Program-made: the position numbers and the translations under genes
Virus record (IMG/VR): IMGVR_UViG_3300017963_000692
Coordinates: 1-26,265 of that record
DNA: 26,265 bases
Direction: 5' to 3' (one strand)
Origin: a virus
The notes under the pieces: model-generated
Databases searched by the model: none
Told to the model about the DNA's origin: nothing
Seen by the model: only the letters and a program-made list of their open reading frames with translations
Shown: positions 6,903-14,298 of the stretch, one piece after another
How positions within the stretch are numbered: the first letter of the stretch is position 1
Layout of the letters: each line of letters starts with the position of its first letter

Positions 6903-7169
6903 ATGGCTAAACCGCAAAAAGGCAAAGCTAAAGTAAAGGTCACCGCCAGCGGCAAGAAGGTCTCCTACGGGCAGGCTGGTAAGGCCAAAGGCGGTGGTCC
7001 AAGAGTTAGGCCGGGTACAGCTAAGGGTGATTCCTACTGTGCTCGGTCTCTTGGTATTAAGAAGGGGCTATCAAAGGAAAAGCAAAACGATCCGAATACT
7101 CCTAACAATCTGAGTCGCAAGCGCTGGAAGTGTAAGGGCGCTAAGTCAATGAAGGCCAAATATGAGTAA
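6903..7169 (+). CDS. Small basic protein of unknown function, 88 aa
   Basis: Lys/Gly-rich N-terminus (KPQKGKAKVKVTASGKKVS), then a more ordered part, RVRPGTAKGDSYCARSLGIK (about residues 39-58), and a C-terminal NNLSRKRWKCKG motif. The two Cys with basic neighbours could bind metal or nucleic acid, but I see no complete zinc-binding set. It resembles small proteins I associate with coat-downstream positions in environmental phages, with no known function. The ATG directly follows the terminator T-run and no SD is visible: the nearest purine-rich stretch is inside the terminator stem. A later start is not available as ATG before the conserved part. It overlaps the next gene by 8 bp. Confidence 0.65.
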   Translation: MAKPQKGKAKVKVTASGKKVSYGQAGKAKGGGPRVRPGTAKGDSYCARSLGIKKGLSKEKQNDPNTPNNLSRKRWKCKGAKSMKAKYE

Positions 7170-7353
7170 GACAGGCAAGAAAAAAGGATTGTGGGATAAC
7201 ATCCACGCCAAGCGCAAAAGGATCGAACGACAGAAGAAGGCAGGCAAGAAGGTTGAGCGTATGAGAAAGCCCGGCTCAAAGGGCGCGCCAACTGCTGAGG
7301 CTCTTGAGAAGTCAAAGAGCAAAAAGAAAACGTCTAAAGCTAAATTTGAGTGA
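7162..7353 (+). CDS. Small basic protein, 63 aa
   Basis: Begins MSKTGKKKGLWDNIHAKRKR and continues with MRKPGSKGAPTAEA (about residues 34-47) and a Lys/Ser-rich tail. Nearly a third of residues are Lys or Arg. The GLW-NIHAKRKR and RMRKPGSKGAPT motifs recur in small phage proteins near head genes, to my recollection, but no function is established. It overlaps the previous gene by 8 bp and is followed 7 bases later by another basic mini-protein. Possible roles are binding packaged DNA or decorating the inner capsid. That is inference from charge and position only. Confidence 0.65.
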   Translation: MSKTGKKKGLWDNIHAKRKRIERQKKAGKKVERMRKPGSKGAPTAEALEKSKSKKKTSKAKFE

Positions 7354-7360
7354 GGTAGTC

Positions 7361-7489
7361 ATGCCAAACGTAAACGGTAAGAAGTTTCCATATACCAAAG
7401 AAGGTATGAAGCAGGCAGAAAAGGCGCGCAGAAAAAAGCGCACTAAACGCTCACCCAAAAAAGACATGAACGGAAATACTTACGAGTAA
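7361..7489 (+). CDS. Small basic protein, 42 aa
   Basis: Begins MPNVNGKKFPYTKEGMKQAE, then a dense cluster ARRKKRTKRSPKK (about residues 22-34) and a short acidic end. The ATG at 7361 is preceded by TGAGG at a normal SD distance and is preferred over an upstream in-frame start (7304) that lies within the previous gene. The VNGKKFPYTKEGM opening is recurrent in phage mini-proteins I recall. Its stop overlaps the start of the gp4-like gene by one base (TAATG). Function unknown; the charge suggests nucleic acid contact. Confidence 0.65.
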   Translation: MPNVNGKKFPYTKEGMKQAEKARRKKRTKRSPKKDMNGNTYE

Positions 7490-7971
7490 TGGCTACTGTC
7501 GCGCAGGTTGCTAAGGCATCCTTACAAAGAATTCTAGTACAGGCGAGCGAATCTCCGCTCCAGCCAGATGAGTACAATGATTTCATCTTCGCGATGAACA
7601 ACTATATGAGCGAGCTAGACGCTCAGGGAGTCCAGTTAGGATACACAGAGGTATCTGACTTAGGTGATGACGTAACGATTCCCACAGGCGCTCTGAGAGG
7701 CTTGATTGCCAATATGGCGATAGAGGTTGCGCCTGACTACAACGGTGTGATCTCACAAGGTCTGATCAAGGCTGCGCGTGATGGATTCAACACAATGCGG
7801 TTGATAGGTCAGACAATGGGTGAGAGCAAGATGCCTGCAACACTTCCCATTGGATCAGGAAACGAAGATACGCTGTTTGGCTTTCCCGGTCATTTCTATC
7901 CTGAGTCAGAAGAAGAGATACTGGCTGAGTCTACTGGCGCAATAGGATTGGAGCTAAATACTAATGGTTGA
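7489..7971 (+). CDS. P22 gp4-like tail accessory factor
   Basis: 160 aa against 166 aa for P22 gp4. In P22, gp4 is the first factor to bind beneath the portal after packaging, forming a twelve-fold ring. Sequence marks shared with gp4 are the helical N-terminus with a QPDEYNDFIFAMNNYMSELD segment, an APDYN motif near residue 82, and PIGSGN near residue 122 followed by an aromatic, Gly/Pro-rich end (GFPGHFYPE). The P22 protein also has reported peptidoglycan-hydrolysing activity. I cannot confirm that for this homologue. It starts at TAATG overlapping the previous stop and its end overlaps the next gene by 8 bp, so the tail operon is translationally linked. Confidence 0.85.
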   Translation: MATVAQVAKASLQRILVQASESPLQPDEYNDFIFAMNNYMSELDAQGVQLGYTEVSDLGDDVTIPTGALRGLIANMAIEVAPDYNGVISQGLIKAARDGFNTMRLIGQTMGESKMPATLPIGSGNEDTLFGFPGHFYPESEEEILAESTGAIGLELNTNG

Positions 7972-8809
7972 TAGATCACAAGGCAGGAAGAAGTCCGATT
8001 TTGTTGCGAAGACCACAGTAGAGTCTGGCGCGTTTATGGACTACTTTGTAAACGGCACAAATTACAAGATTACCTATGCCAACTTTGTTGGAGGTCTGGG
8101 TGTTACTGGCTCGATCACGCAAACTGGTGATCCTACCGGAACGGCTGTTCTGGACATTGATGGCACAGTAAACAAGATCAGAAACATAGAGAGCGGCGCT
8201 GGCATACTGGCTAGTGTATCGGCTCAGAACGGCGTTGAGCTAAAGCATAACTTTGCTGCTGATTCTACTGGCTCTCCGTTGTTACTTAACGTAACGGACG
8301 CAACTCCTGATATAGCGAGTATTGTTGGAGGAAACGGAATAAGCGTAACATCAACAAGCAACTACGTTACGATTGACGCTGAAGCGCAACCATACGCTCA
8401 GGTTAGTGTTCAAGGAAACACTGGAGCAACAACAATATCAACTGCTGGTACTCCCGTTAAGGCTTCTGCAACCTATGTTGTTGGCATACAGTCTGGATTC
8501 ACAGGAGATACAACAGGAAAGATTGTCTACAACGGTACTACTGCGAGAGTTGCTGCTGTTCACGTTAGTGCTACGTTTAGTCCTGTTTCTGCAAACAATC
8601 AAGAAGTATTCATACAGGTTGCTAAAAACGGAACAATTGAAGCTGGCAGCAAAATAACCAGAAAGGTTGATTCAGCCGAGTCTGCCAATGCTTCTACGTT
8701 TTTCAATGTTTCCTTGGCGCAAAATGATTACATTGAGCTTTATATTGGTAACGATACGAGCACAGATAATGTTGTTTTGATTGATGCAATTGTGGGTATT
8801 GTGAACTAA
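7964..8809 (+). CDS. Virion protein with C-terminal C1q/TNF-like knob
   Basis: 281 aa, inserted between gp4- and gp10-like genes. Residues 1-130 are beta-rich with Gly/Thr/Ser and no recognised domain. Residues about 140-281 look like the C1q/TNF-type jelly roll used as a trimeric knob in phage fibres: TPVKASATYVVG, SGFTGDTTGKIVYNGT, a VEVHVSATFS-type strand (AAVHVSATFSPVSANNQEVF), and a terminal LAQNDYIELYIGNDTSTDNV. Likely a trimeric head or tail appendage. P22 encodes no protein here, but the Sf6 tail needle ends in a TNF-like knob, so a needle or plug role is one option. It ends one base into the next gene's ATG. Confidence 0.6.
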   Translation: MVDRSQGRKKSDFVAKTTVESGAFMDYFVNGTNYKITYANFVGGLGVTGSITQTGDPTGTAVLDIDGTVNKIRNIESGAGILASVSAQNGVELKHNFAADSTGSPLLLNVTDATPDIASIVGGNGISVTSTSNYVTIDAEAQPYAQVSVQGNTGATTISTAGTPVKASATYVVGIQSGFTGDTTGKIVYNGTTARVAAVHVSATFSPVSANNQEVFIQVAKNGTIEAGSKITRKVDSAESANASTFFNVSLAQNDYIELYIGNDTSTDNVVLIDAIVGIVN

Positions 8810-10230
8810 TGCCGAAGGTTATTTTGCCAATAGCTCACGGATATTATGAGAGCGATTCTCTGCCGATATCGGCTCAGGAATGCACTAACTTCTATCCGAA
8901 TATAGCTCAGGCTCCTGCGTTAAATCAGGAGACTCTGTTTGGCACGCCCGGTCTTACACAAGTAGCTAGCGCAAGTGACATCAATAACTGCCGTGGCGCA
9001 CATGAAATGAACGGTGTGCCTTACTTTGTTATTGATGGAAAGCTATACAGTATGTCAGCCAGCTATGTTCTAACAGATCACGGTCAAATAGACGGATCCG
9101 GTAGAGTATCAATGGCTGACAATGGTACGCAGATGCTGGTTTTAGTGCCGGGAGGTAACGGCTACATTTACAACCACGTTACGGATTCGTTCGCTCAGAT
9201 TACGGATGCTGACTTCACAGCTAACGGTAACCCGCAGCAGGTAGTCTATATAGATGGTTATTTTTGTCTTACTACAGATTCTAAGAAGTTTATTGTCAGT
9301 GCTCTGAATGATGGTCTGTCGTATAACGCACTAGACTTCGGTACTGCTGAGTCTGATCCGGATGAGATTGTTGCTCCGGTTGTATTTAAGAACCAGCTAT
9401 TTATCGGCGGTTCACAGACGATAGAAGCATTTCAAAACATTGGCGGTGCTGACTTTCCGTTTCAGCGGACAGGGTTGTTCTTGAGCAAGGGCATATCGAG
9501 CCCGTTTAGCATTCAGTCCATACAGGATACGTTTGTGTTTGTTGGCGCTGGTGCTAACGAGTCACCGGCCATCTGGGCTCTGAATGGTAACAACGTAGTA
9601 AAGATATCTACGACTGCTATAGACAAGGAGCTCAGCGAGCTGACTGAAACGCAGGTAGCAGACATATTTAGCTGGGCATACGCAGAGAAAGGCGCGTACT
9701 TTGTTGGCTTTGCGTTGCCGGGTACTACGCTGGTATATGACACGATTAGCAAGCGATGGCACGAAAGGAAGTCATTTGTAGATGGTTCTCTTGGTGCTTA
9801 TCGCGTAACTGCGTTGGTGAGGGCTTACAATCAGTTGTGGGCTGGTGATCTGGTAGATGGGCGCATAGGTCTTTTAGATCAGGATACCTACACCGAGTAT
9901 GGGACAGAGATACGCAGGACAATAGTTACTCAGCCTTTCCAGAACAATATGGAGAGCTTTGTTGTTCCGGAGTTGGAGCTTACCGTTGAGAGCGGAGTAG
10001 GCAACGCTGACGCAGTTGACCCGCAGGTAGGTTTGGAGCGCAGCACTGACGCAAAGGTGTGGAGCGACATGAGACTCCGTAGCGTTGGTAAGGTTGGTGA
10101 ATATAACCGCAGGGTGATATGGAATCGCAATGGCAGGGCTTCGAGGTTCGAGCTGTTTCGGTTCACGATCAGTGACCCTGTGAAGCCTGTATTTATACAG
10201 ATGACTGCTGATATCGTGGCAACGCAATGA
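8809..10230 (+). CDS. P22 gp10-like DNA stabilisation / tail accessory protein
   Basis: 473 aa, matching the 472 aa of P22 gp10, the hexameric factor that assembles below gp4 and helps retain packaged DNA. Recognisable positions are an N-terminal SAQECTNFYPNIAQAP, FGTPGLTQ near residue 45, GSGRVSMADNG near 96-106, SDPDEIVAPVVFKNQLFIGG near 182-202, LSKGISSPFSIQSIQDTF near 225-242, LVYDTISKRWHERKSF near 309, and VIWNRNGRASRFELFRF near 437-453. The repeated Gly-aromatic strand pattern agrees with the beta-propeller-like body of this family. It begins at TAATG overlapping the preceding stop and ends in ATGA overlapping the next gene by 4 bp. Confidence 0.88.
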   Translation: MPKVILPIAHGYYESDSLPISAQECTNFYPNIAQAPALNQETLFGTPGLTQVASASDINNCRGAHEMNGVPYFVIDGKLYSMSASYVLTDHGQIDGSGRVSMADNGTQMLVLVPGGNGYIYNHVTDSFAQITDADFTANGNPQQVVYIDGYFCLTTDSKKFIVSALNDGLSYNALDFGTAESDPDEIVAPVVFKNQLFIGGSQTIEAFQNIGGADFPFQRTGLFLSKGISSPFSIQSIQDTFVFVGAGANESPAIWALNGNNVVKISTTAIDKELSELTETQVADIFSWAYAEKGAYFVGFALPGTTLVYDTISKRWHERKSFVDGSLGAYRVTALVRAYNQLWAGDLVDGRIGLLDQDTYTEYGTEIRRTIVTQPFQNNMESFVVPELELTVESGVGNADAVDPQVGLERSTDAKVWSDMRLRSVGKVGEYNRRVIWNRNGRASRFELFRFTISDPVKPVFIQMTADIVATQ

Positions 10231-10478
10231 GCTACAAGTTAAACGCAGCACAGCCGATAGTTGACGCTAACGGCACGATGGAGCAGCCATTTAGGCAGTT
10301 TACGCAGGAAGCCTCGCTGTCTATTCCTATCACGGGTGCAGGAAGCCCGGAGGGAGTTGTTGAGGCGGTACAGTTTAGTTTATATCTCGACACCACTGGA
10401 AGTGCGGGATCAATTCAATATAGAAAGATGCAGCCAGAGATCGGCGGTGACCGTACCCGTGGCTGGATAGCGGTTTAG
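10227..10478 (+). CDS. Hypothetical protein, 83 aa
   Basis: A compact beta-looking protein with no Cys and no membrane segment (MSYKLNAAQPIVDANGTMEQ at the start, GGDRTRGWIAV at the end). It overlaps the gp10-like gene by 4 bp and precedes the ejection cluster. In P22 this place is taken by the tail needle gene 26, but at 83 residues and without heptads this is not a needle. It could be a small tail-completion factor. I recognise no family. Confidence 0.6.
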   Translation: MSYKLNAAQPIVDANGTMEQPFRQFTQEASLSIPITGAGSPEGVVEAVQFSLYLDTTGSAGSIQYRKMQPEIGGDRTRGWIAV

Positions 10479-10487
10479 GAGAATATT

Positions 10488-11096
10488 ATGGCGGCATTTT
10501 TGGGACCTTTAATTGCGGCAGGAAAGGGCATAGCTGGGGCTCTTGGAGGCGCTAAGGGCTTAACTGCCATAGGCAGCACTGCTCTTGGTTATATGGGCCA
10601 AAGAGAAGCCAACAAGATGGGCGAGGAAGCTGCCGCTCAATCTGCTCAGCAGCGAGCAGAGCAAATGGCATTGATCAGAGAGTTTGGTCAAAAGGCTTTG
10701 CAACCGTTAGCTCCGGCATATCAGCGATCTCAGGATATCAGGCAAGAAAGCGCAAACAGGGCTCTGGCGCTGGCTGGTTCAATGTTCAGACCGCAGCTAG
10801 AACAATTCCGGGAAGGCAACTATATGGCCCAGCAGCGAATCGCTGAAGCTCAGCCGTTTATGCAATCTGCAATACTTGGAACTGGCTCTTTAGGATATAT
10901 GCCGCAGGCTCAGAATGTCGGCGGTCAGTTAGATTACGGCGTGCTTGATCCGCTTATAAATCCAGAGCAAATGCAATTTACGCCGGTGTCTCAAGGTCAG
11001 GGTGCGCCGCAAGCAAATATGCAAGCAGCCGCGCCAGTTGATCAAATGCAACAGGCGATGATGCGCTTTCAGACAGATGGAAATATACCGTTATGA
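10488..11096 (+). CDS. Putative ejection (internal virion) protein, 202 aa
   Basis: N-terminal Gly/Ala-rich hydrophobic stretch (about residues 3-35, LGPLIAAGKGIAGALGGAKG), then an Ala/Gln-rich helical middle (about 40-120) and a Gln/Pro-rich C-terminus. This pattern and the position after the gp10-like gene resemble P22 gp7-type ejection proteins, which leave the capsid ahead of DNA and help cross the periplasm. There is no sequence-specific motif I can name. Good SD TAGGAG lies 8 bases before the ATG. It overlaps the next gene by 4 bp (ATGA). Confidence 0.6.
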   Translation: MAAFLGPLIAAGKGIAGALGGAKGLTAIGSTALGYMGQREANKMGEEAAAQSAQQRAEQMALIREFGQKALQPLAPAYQRSQDIRQESANRALALAGSMFRPQLEQFREGNYMAQQRIAEAQPFMQSAILGTGSLGYMPQAQNVGGQLDYGVLDPLINPEQMQFTPVSQGQGAPQANMQAAAPVDQMQQAMMRFQTDGNIPL

Positions 11097-13177
11097 TTAG
11101 AGGCAAGCGAGAAGATACAGAAGGCGTAAGAGAAGCCGAGTTTATTGTTCTCGACTTTATAAAGTCTACGCCAAACGCCACGGTTCCAGAGATCGCAAGG
11201 TTAATGGATGATGTTGGCGCTGACGTTGATTATGTCGCCAATGTTTTGGGTGTTGATCCTGCGGTAGCGAGGCAGGCTTACAACGAGGTTATAAACGATG
11301 CGCCTCCGATTGAGCAGGTCATAGAGAAGCAGTCAAATCTAGCAGAAAAGATTGACACTTCTGGAGCCGCTGGTGCGGTTGCAAGCGGAACGCCTATTTC
11401 TCAAAGCCAGCAAACTCGAGATGCGCAAGCAGCAAGAATAGCTGCCATAGAGGCAGAGAACGCCCGTCTCGCACAAGTAGAGGCAGACAGGGCGGCAGCA
11501 GCGCAACGCGGAGCTGAGGCTAGGGCTACGGCGGCAGCCACGCTAAGAGGCCAGATAGCGGATCAGGGAGCGTCTCAGGTGCTTTCTGGGCTGACTTCTG
11601 ACGGCACATCAGAGCGTGTTGCGTTAATGAATCTGTCAGGTGACACTGGTATTCCGGTTACAGAGCTGGAACGTACATTTCAAACAACTCCAGAGCCGCC
11701 TCCTACGGGAGCCACGTTGACTCCTACGCCGGGCGGTACAGTTACAACTCCGGCAGCTACTACAGTTACAACTCCGGCAGCTACTACAGTGCCTGATGCA
11801 ACTGATCCAAACCTAAGGAGAGATATCAGAACAGGCGCGATGGCTGGCGCACAACTGCCTGTAGGTCTGGCAGCAGCAGAACGAGCTGCGTTAGGCGGTG
11901 CAGGAACTGCGGCAGGGCTCTTAGGTACTACCGCAGGCGCAGCAGGAAGAGAGCTAACTGCTGGCACAATGGGCGGCATAGGAGCCCTGAGAGGCGGTAT
12001 AGGCCAAGCCAGACAAGACATCATGCAGGGTACTCAGACCGGCATAAGCGCTCTACAGCAGGCTCTGGGAGGAGCTAGGGCTGATATTGAGTCAGGCTTT
12101 CAAAGAGCAGAGGGTATGTTTGATCCATACGCTCAGGCTGGCGGTCAGGCGCTGCAACAGCAAATGGCACTCTCTGGCGCGTTAGGCCCAGAGGCATTCC
12201 AGCAGGCTTATCAGGAGAGCCCACAGATGCAATTCCTGCGAGAGCAGGGTGAGCGTGCAGCTCTTCGTACAGCAGCCGCCAGAGGCGGTCTGGGAGGCGG
12301 TAGAGTCATGCAGGAGCTGGCCCGGTACGGAACCGGATTGGCCTCACAGGACTTGCAGAACCAGATAGCTAACCTTCAGGCGCTGTCAGCTCAAGGGCTT
12401 GGCGCTAGAGGCAGTGCGGCTAATATCGCCACAGGCGGCGCTCAGCAATTAGCTAATCTGGGTGTGCTCGGCGGTACTTCTGGATTGCAAGCTGCTACTC
12501 AGCAGGGTACGCAGTTGGCTAATCTGGCGCAGCAGTTAGGCGTGAGAGAGTCTGATCTACTCACAGGATTGGGTGCAGGCCGCTCCAACATTGCGCTGGG
12601 TATCGGTACTCGCGCAGCAGACCTTGCGGCTCAGACAGGACTGAACGTAGCAGGCATGAGAACTCGCGCAGGCGAACAGCTCGCAGGCCAGTTTGGTACG
12701 GCAGCATCTCAGCTTGCTAATTTGCAAAGAGAGCAAGGCTTAGGGACGCAAGGTTTAATTGCTGGTCAGGCTGATTTAATAAGCCGCTTGCAGCAGTCAG
12801 CCGCAGCGGGTGATGCTGCCGCACAGACTGAATTAGCGCAGTTGCAGGCTCAAGGCTATACCAACATAGGCTCTCAACTTGCTGGCGTTCCTCCGGCTCA
12901 GACATTTGTCGGCCAGAGCCCGATTGTTGGCGCTCTTGGCGGTGCGGTAGTTGGTTCGCAATTGGCTGAGATGTTCCCGCAGCAGCAGCAACAAGTGCAG
13001 ACACCAACGCAAACTGGAAGCACATTTCAAATAGGTTCTTACTTCCCGCAAGGATACTTTGCTCAACCAACTATAGCTCCTTCTGGCGCAACAGTGTATC
13101 CCGGTAACATGCAATTCGGCGGTAACGTAAGCTCTACAGGGATTCTCAGAAGCCCAATATCGTTTGGTTTCGGCTAA
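11093..13177 (+). CDS. Large Ala/Gly/Gln-rich ejection-type protein, 694 aa
   Basis: Three zones. Residues 1-100 are a charged globular N-terminus with a helical EIARLMDDVGADVDYVANVL segment that could be a small helix-turn-helix or UBA-like fold. Residues 100-250 are an Ala/Glu coiled coil (AARIAAIEAENARLAQVEAD) followed by a Thr/Pro linker containing a 24-bp tandem duplication. Residues 250-620 are Gly/Ala/Gln-rich helices with recurring QLANL and AARGGLGGGR-like motifs, as in phage DNA-transfer or internal proteins. It ends in a Gln-rich and Gly-rich tail. Low complexity prevents firm family assignment. Position between two other candidate ejection genes supports a role in DNA delivery. 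Confidence 0.6.
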   Translation: MIRGKREDTEGVREAEFIVLDFIKSTPNATVPEIARLMDDVGADVDYVANVLGVDPAVARQAYNEVINDAPPIEQVIEKQSNLAEKIDTSGAAGAVASGTPISQSQQTRDAQAARIAAIEAENARLAQVEADRAAAAQRGAEARATAAATLRGQIADQGASQVLSGLTSDGTSERVALMNLSGDTGIPVTELERTFQTTPEPPPTGATLTPTPGGTVTTPAATTVTTPAATTVPDATDPNLRRDIRTGAMAGAQLPVGLAAAERAALGGAGTAAGLLGTTAGAAGRELTAGTMGGIGALRGGIGQARQDIMQGTQTGISALQQALGGARADIESGFQRAEGMFDPYAQAGGQALQQQMALSGALGPEAFQQAYQESPQMQFLREQGERAALRTAAARGGLGGGRVMQELARYGTGLASQDLQNQIANLQALSAQGLGARGSAANIATGGAQQLANLGVLGGTSGLQAATQQGTQLANLAQQLGVRESDLLTGLGAGRSNIALGIGTRAADLAAQTGLNVAGMRTRAGEQLAGQFGTAASQLANLQREQGLGTQGLIAGQADLISRLQQSAAAGDAAAQTELAQLQAQGYTNIGSQLAGVPPAQTFVGQSPIVGALGGAVVGSQLAEMFPQQQQQVQTPTQTGSTFQIGSYFPQGYFAQPTIAPSGATVYPGNMQFGGNVSSTGILRSPISFGFG
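11738..11790 (+). repeat. 24-bp perfect tandem duplication in Thr/Pro linker
   Basis: The 24-base unit beginning ACAGTTACAACTCCGG occurs at 11738-11761 and again, identical, at 11762-11785, followed by five bases of a third copy. It encodes TVTTPAAT twice, in frame, in a flexible linker. Exact identity at DNA level suggests a recent slippage duplication and likely length variation between relatives. Confidence 0.9.
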
Positions 13178-13192
13178 GATAGGAATATTCAG

Positions 13193-14290
13193 ATGGCTGA
13201 CAACTCTTTACTACTAGGCGGCAGAATGCCTACACAGCAGCAAGGCCCAAAGCTAAGCACTGTATTACAGGGATTGCAGGCTGCGTACACAGGTCAAGGC
13301 CCGCAGTTTTTGCAGCAAGTACAGCAGCAAGAGCAGTACGACAGACAGAAGGCTATGCAGGATTTCCAGATGCAGGAAACACTTGCTAAGTCTGCTGCTC
13401 AGGACGCTGTAAGAATCAGAGGTTTGCTGGACGCTGGAAACGTGAATCAGGCTATTGAGCTTCTGCGAGACAGGGCTCAACTAGAAAACAGGATTGGCGC
13501 ATCTAGTGATGCAACGCAAAATCTCATGCAGATGCTGATGAATGATCCTATGTCTGCTATACCATCGCTTGATTCTGCGATAGCTAGTGCTTATCAGATT
13601 GGCCTGATACAGATGCCGAAGCAAGACGAGCTAACTATAAGTCAATTGCGTGAAGTAGGTACTAGCGCTAGAAAGCTCAATCAAAACGTGGATGAGATAA
13701 CGACTGCTTACAACAAGGTCAAAGGCTTAGAGAAAGAAATGAGAGCCGGAAGCAGATCAGCAATCAATGCGGGTATTATGAACGTAGCTCGATTGATATC
13801 ACCGGGTGTTGTTACGGATGCTGATGCTAGGCAAATTGCCGGGGCCGATACTCCGTATAATGTTCTTCTTGATGTTTTGGCAGGAAGAGGTATAGACACT
13901 CGTCAGCTATTAGCAATTTATGACCCGACAAATCCAGAGGTTTTCAATGTTGACCAGCTTATGAATGTGGCTAACAGTGTTACTGCGGCAGGCATACCAT
14001 CTATATATGATGCTTACTCAGACTTGCAGAACACAGCTACAGACTTCGGTGCTAACGCAAGATTTATGAGCGCGTACTTCAATCCAGAGTCTAAGAGAAT
14101 GCAAACTCTAGGCCGGATTAGAGATGAGGTTTCAGCTAACCCAATGCTGCAAGATTCTGTAACTTTTCCTGATTTACAAGCTGCTCAGAGCGCCTATAAC
14201 GCTGGCGATATAACAAAGGACCAAGTAAACAGAGGTTTGGTTTCATACACTGAGCCAGACGGCACTGTCGTTAGGGTAAAAATTAAGTAG
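13193..14290 (+). CDS. Putative ejection protein, 365 aa
   Basis: N-terminal Gln-rich segment (about residues 14-65, with LQQVQQQEQYDRQKAMQDFQ), then an almost wholly helical protein (LLDAGNVNQAIELLRDRAQL near 79-98, VKGLEKEMRAGSRSAINAGI near 172-191). The C-terminal portion has an INxGDITKDQ-like short acidic motif (AYNAGDITKDQVNRGLVSY). Helical, Gln-rich, no signal peptide, in the position of P22 gene 20: the layout suggests an internal virion protein delivered with DNA. SD-like TAGGA lies 10 bases ahead of the ATG. No enzyme motif seen. Confidence 0.55.
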   Translation: MADNSLLLGGRMPTQQQGPKLSTVLQGLQAAYTGQGPQFLQQVQQQEQYDRQKAMQDFQMQETLAKSAAQDAVRIRGLLDAGNVNQAIELLRDRAQLENRIGASSDATQNLMQMLMNDPMSAIPSLDSAIASAYQIGLIQMPKQDELTISQLREVGTSARKLNQNVDEITTAYNKVKGLEKEMRAGSRSAINAGIMNVARLISPGVVTDADARQIAGADTPYNVLLDVLAGRGIDTRQLLAIYDPTNPEVFNVDQLMNVANSVTAAGIPSIYDAYSDLQNTATDFGANARFMSAYFNPESKRMQTLGRIRDEVSANPMLQDSVTFPDLQAAQSAYNAGDITKDQVNRGLVSYTEPDGTVVRVKIK

Positions 14291-14298
14291 GCAAGATA

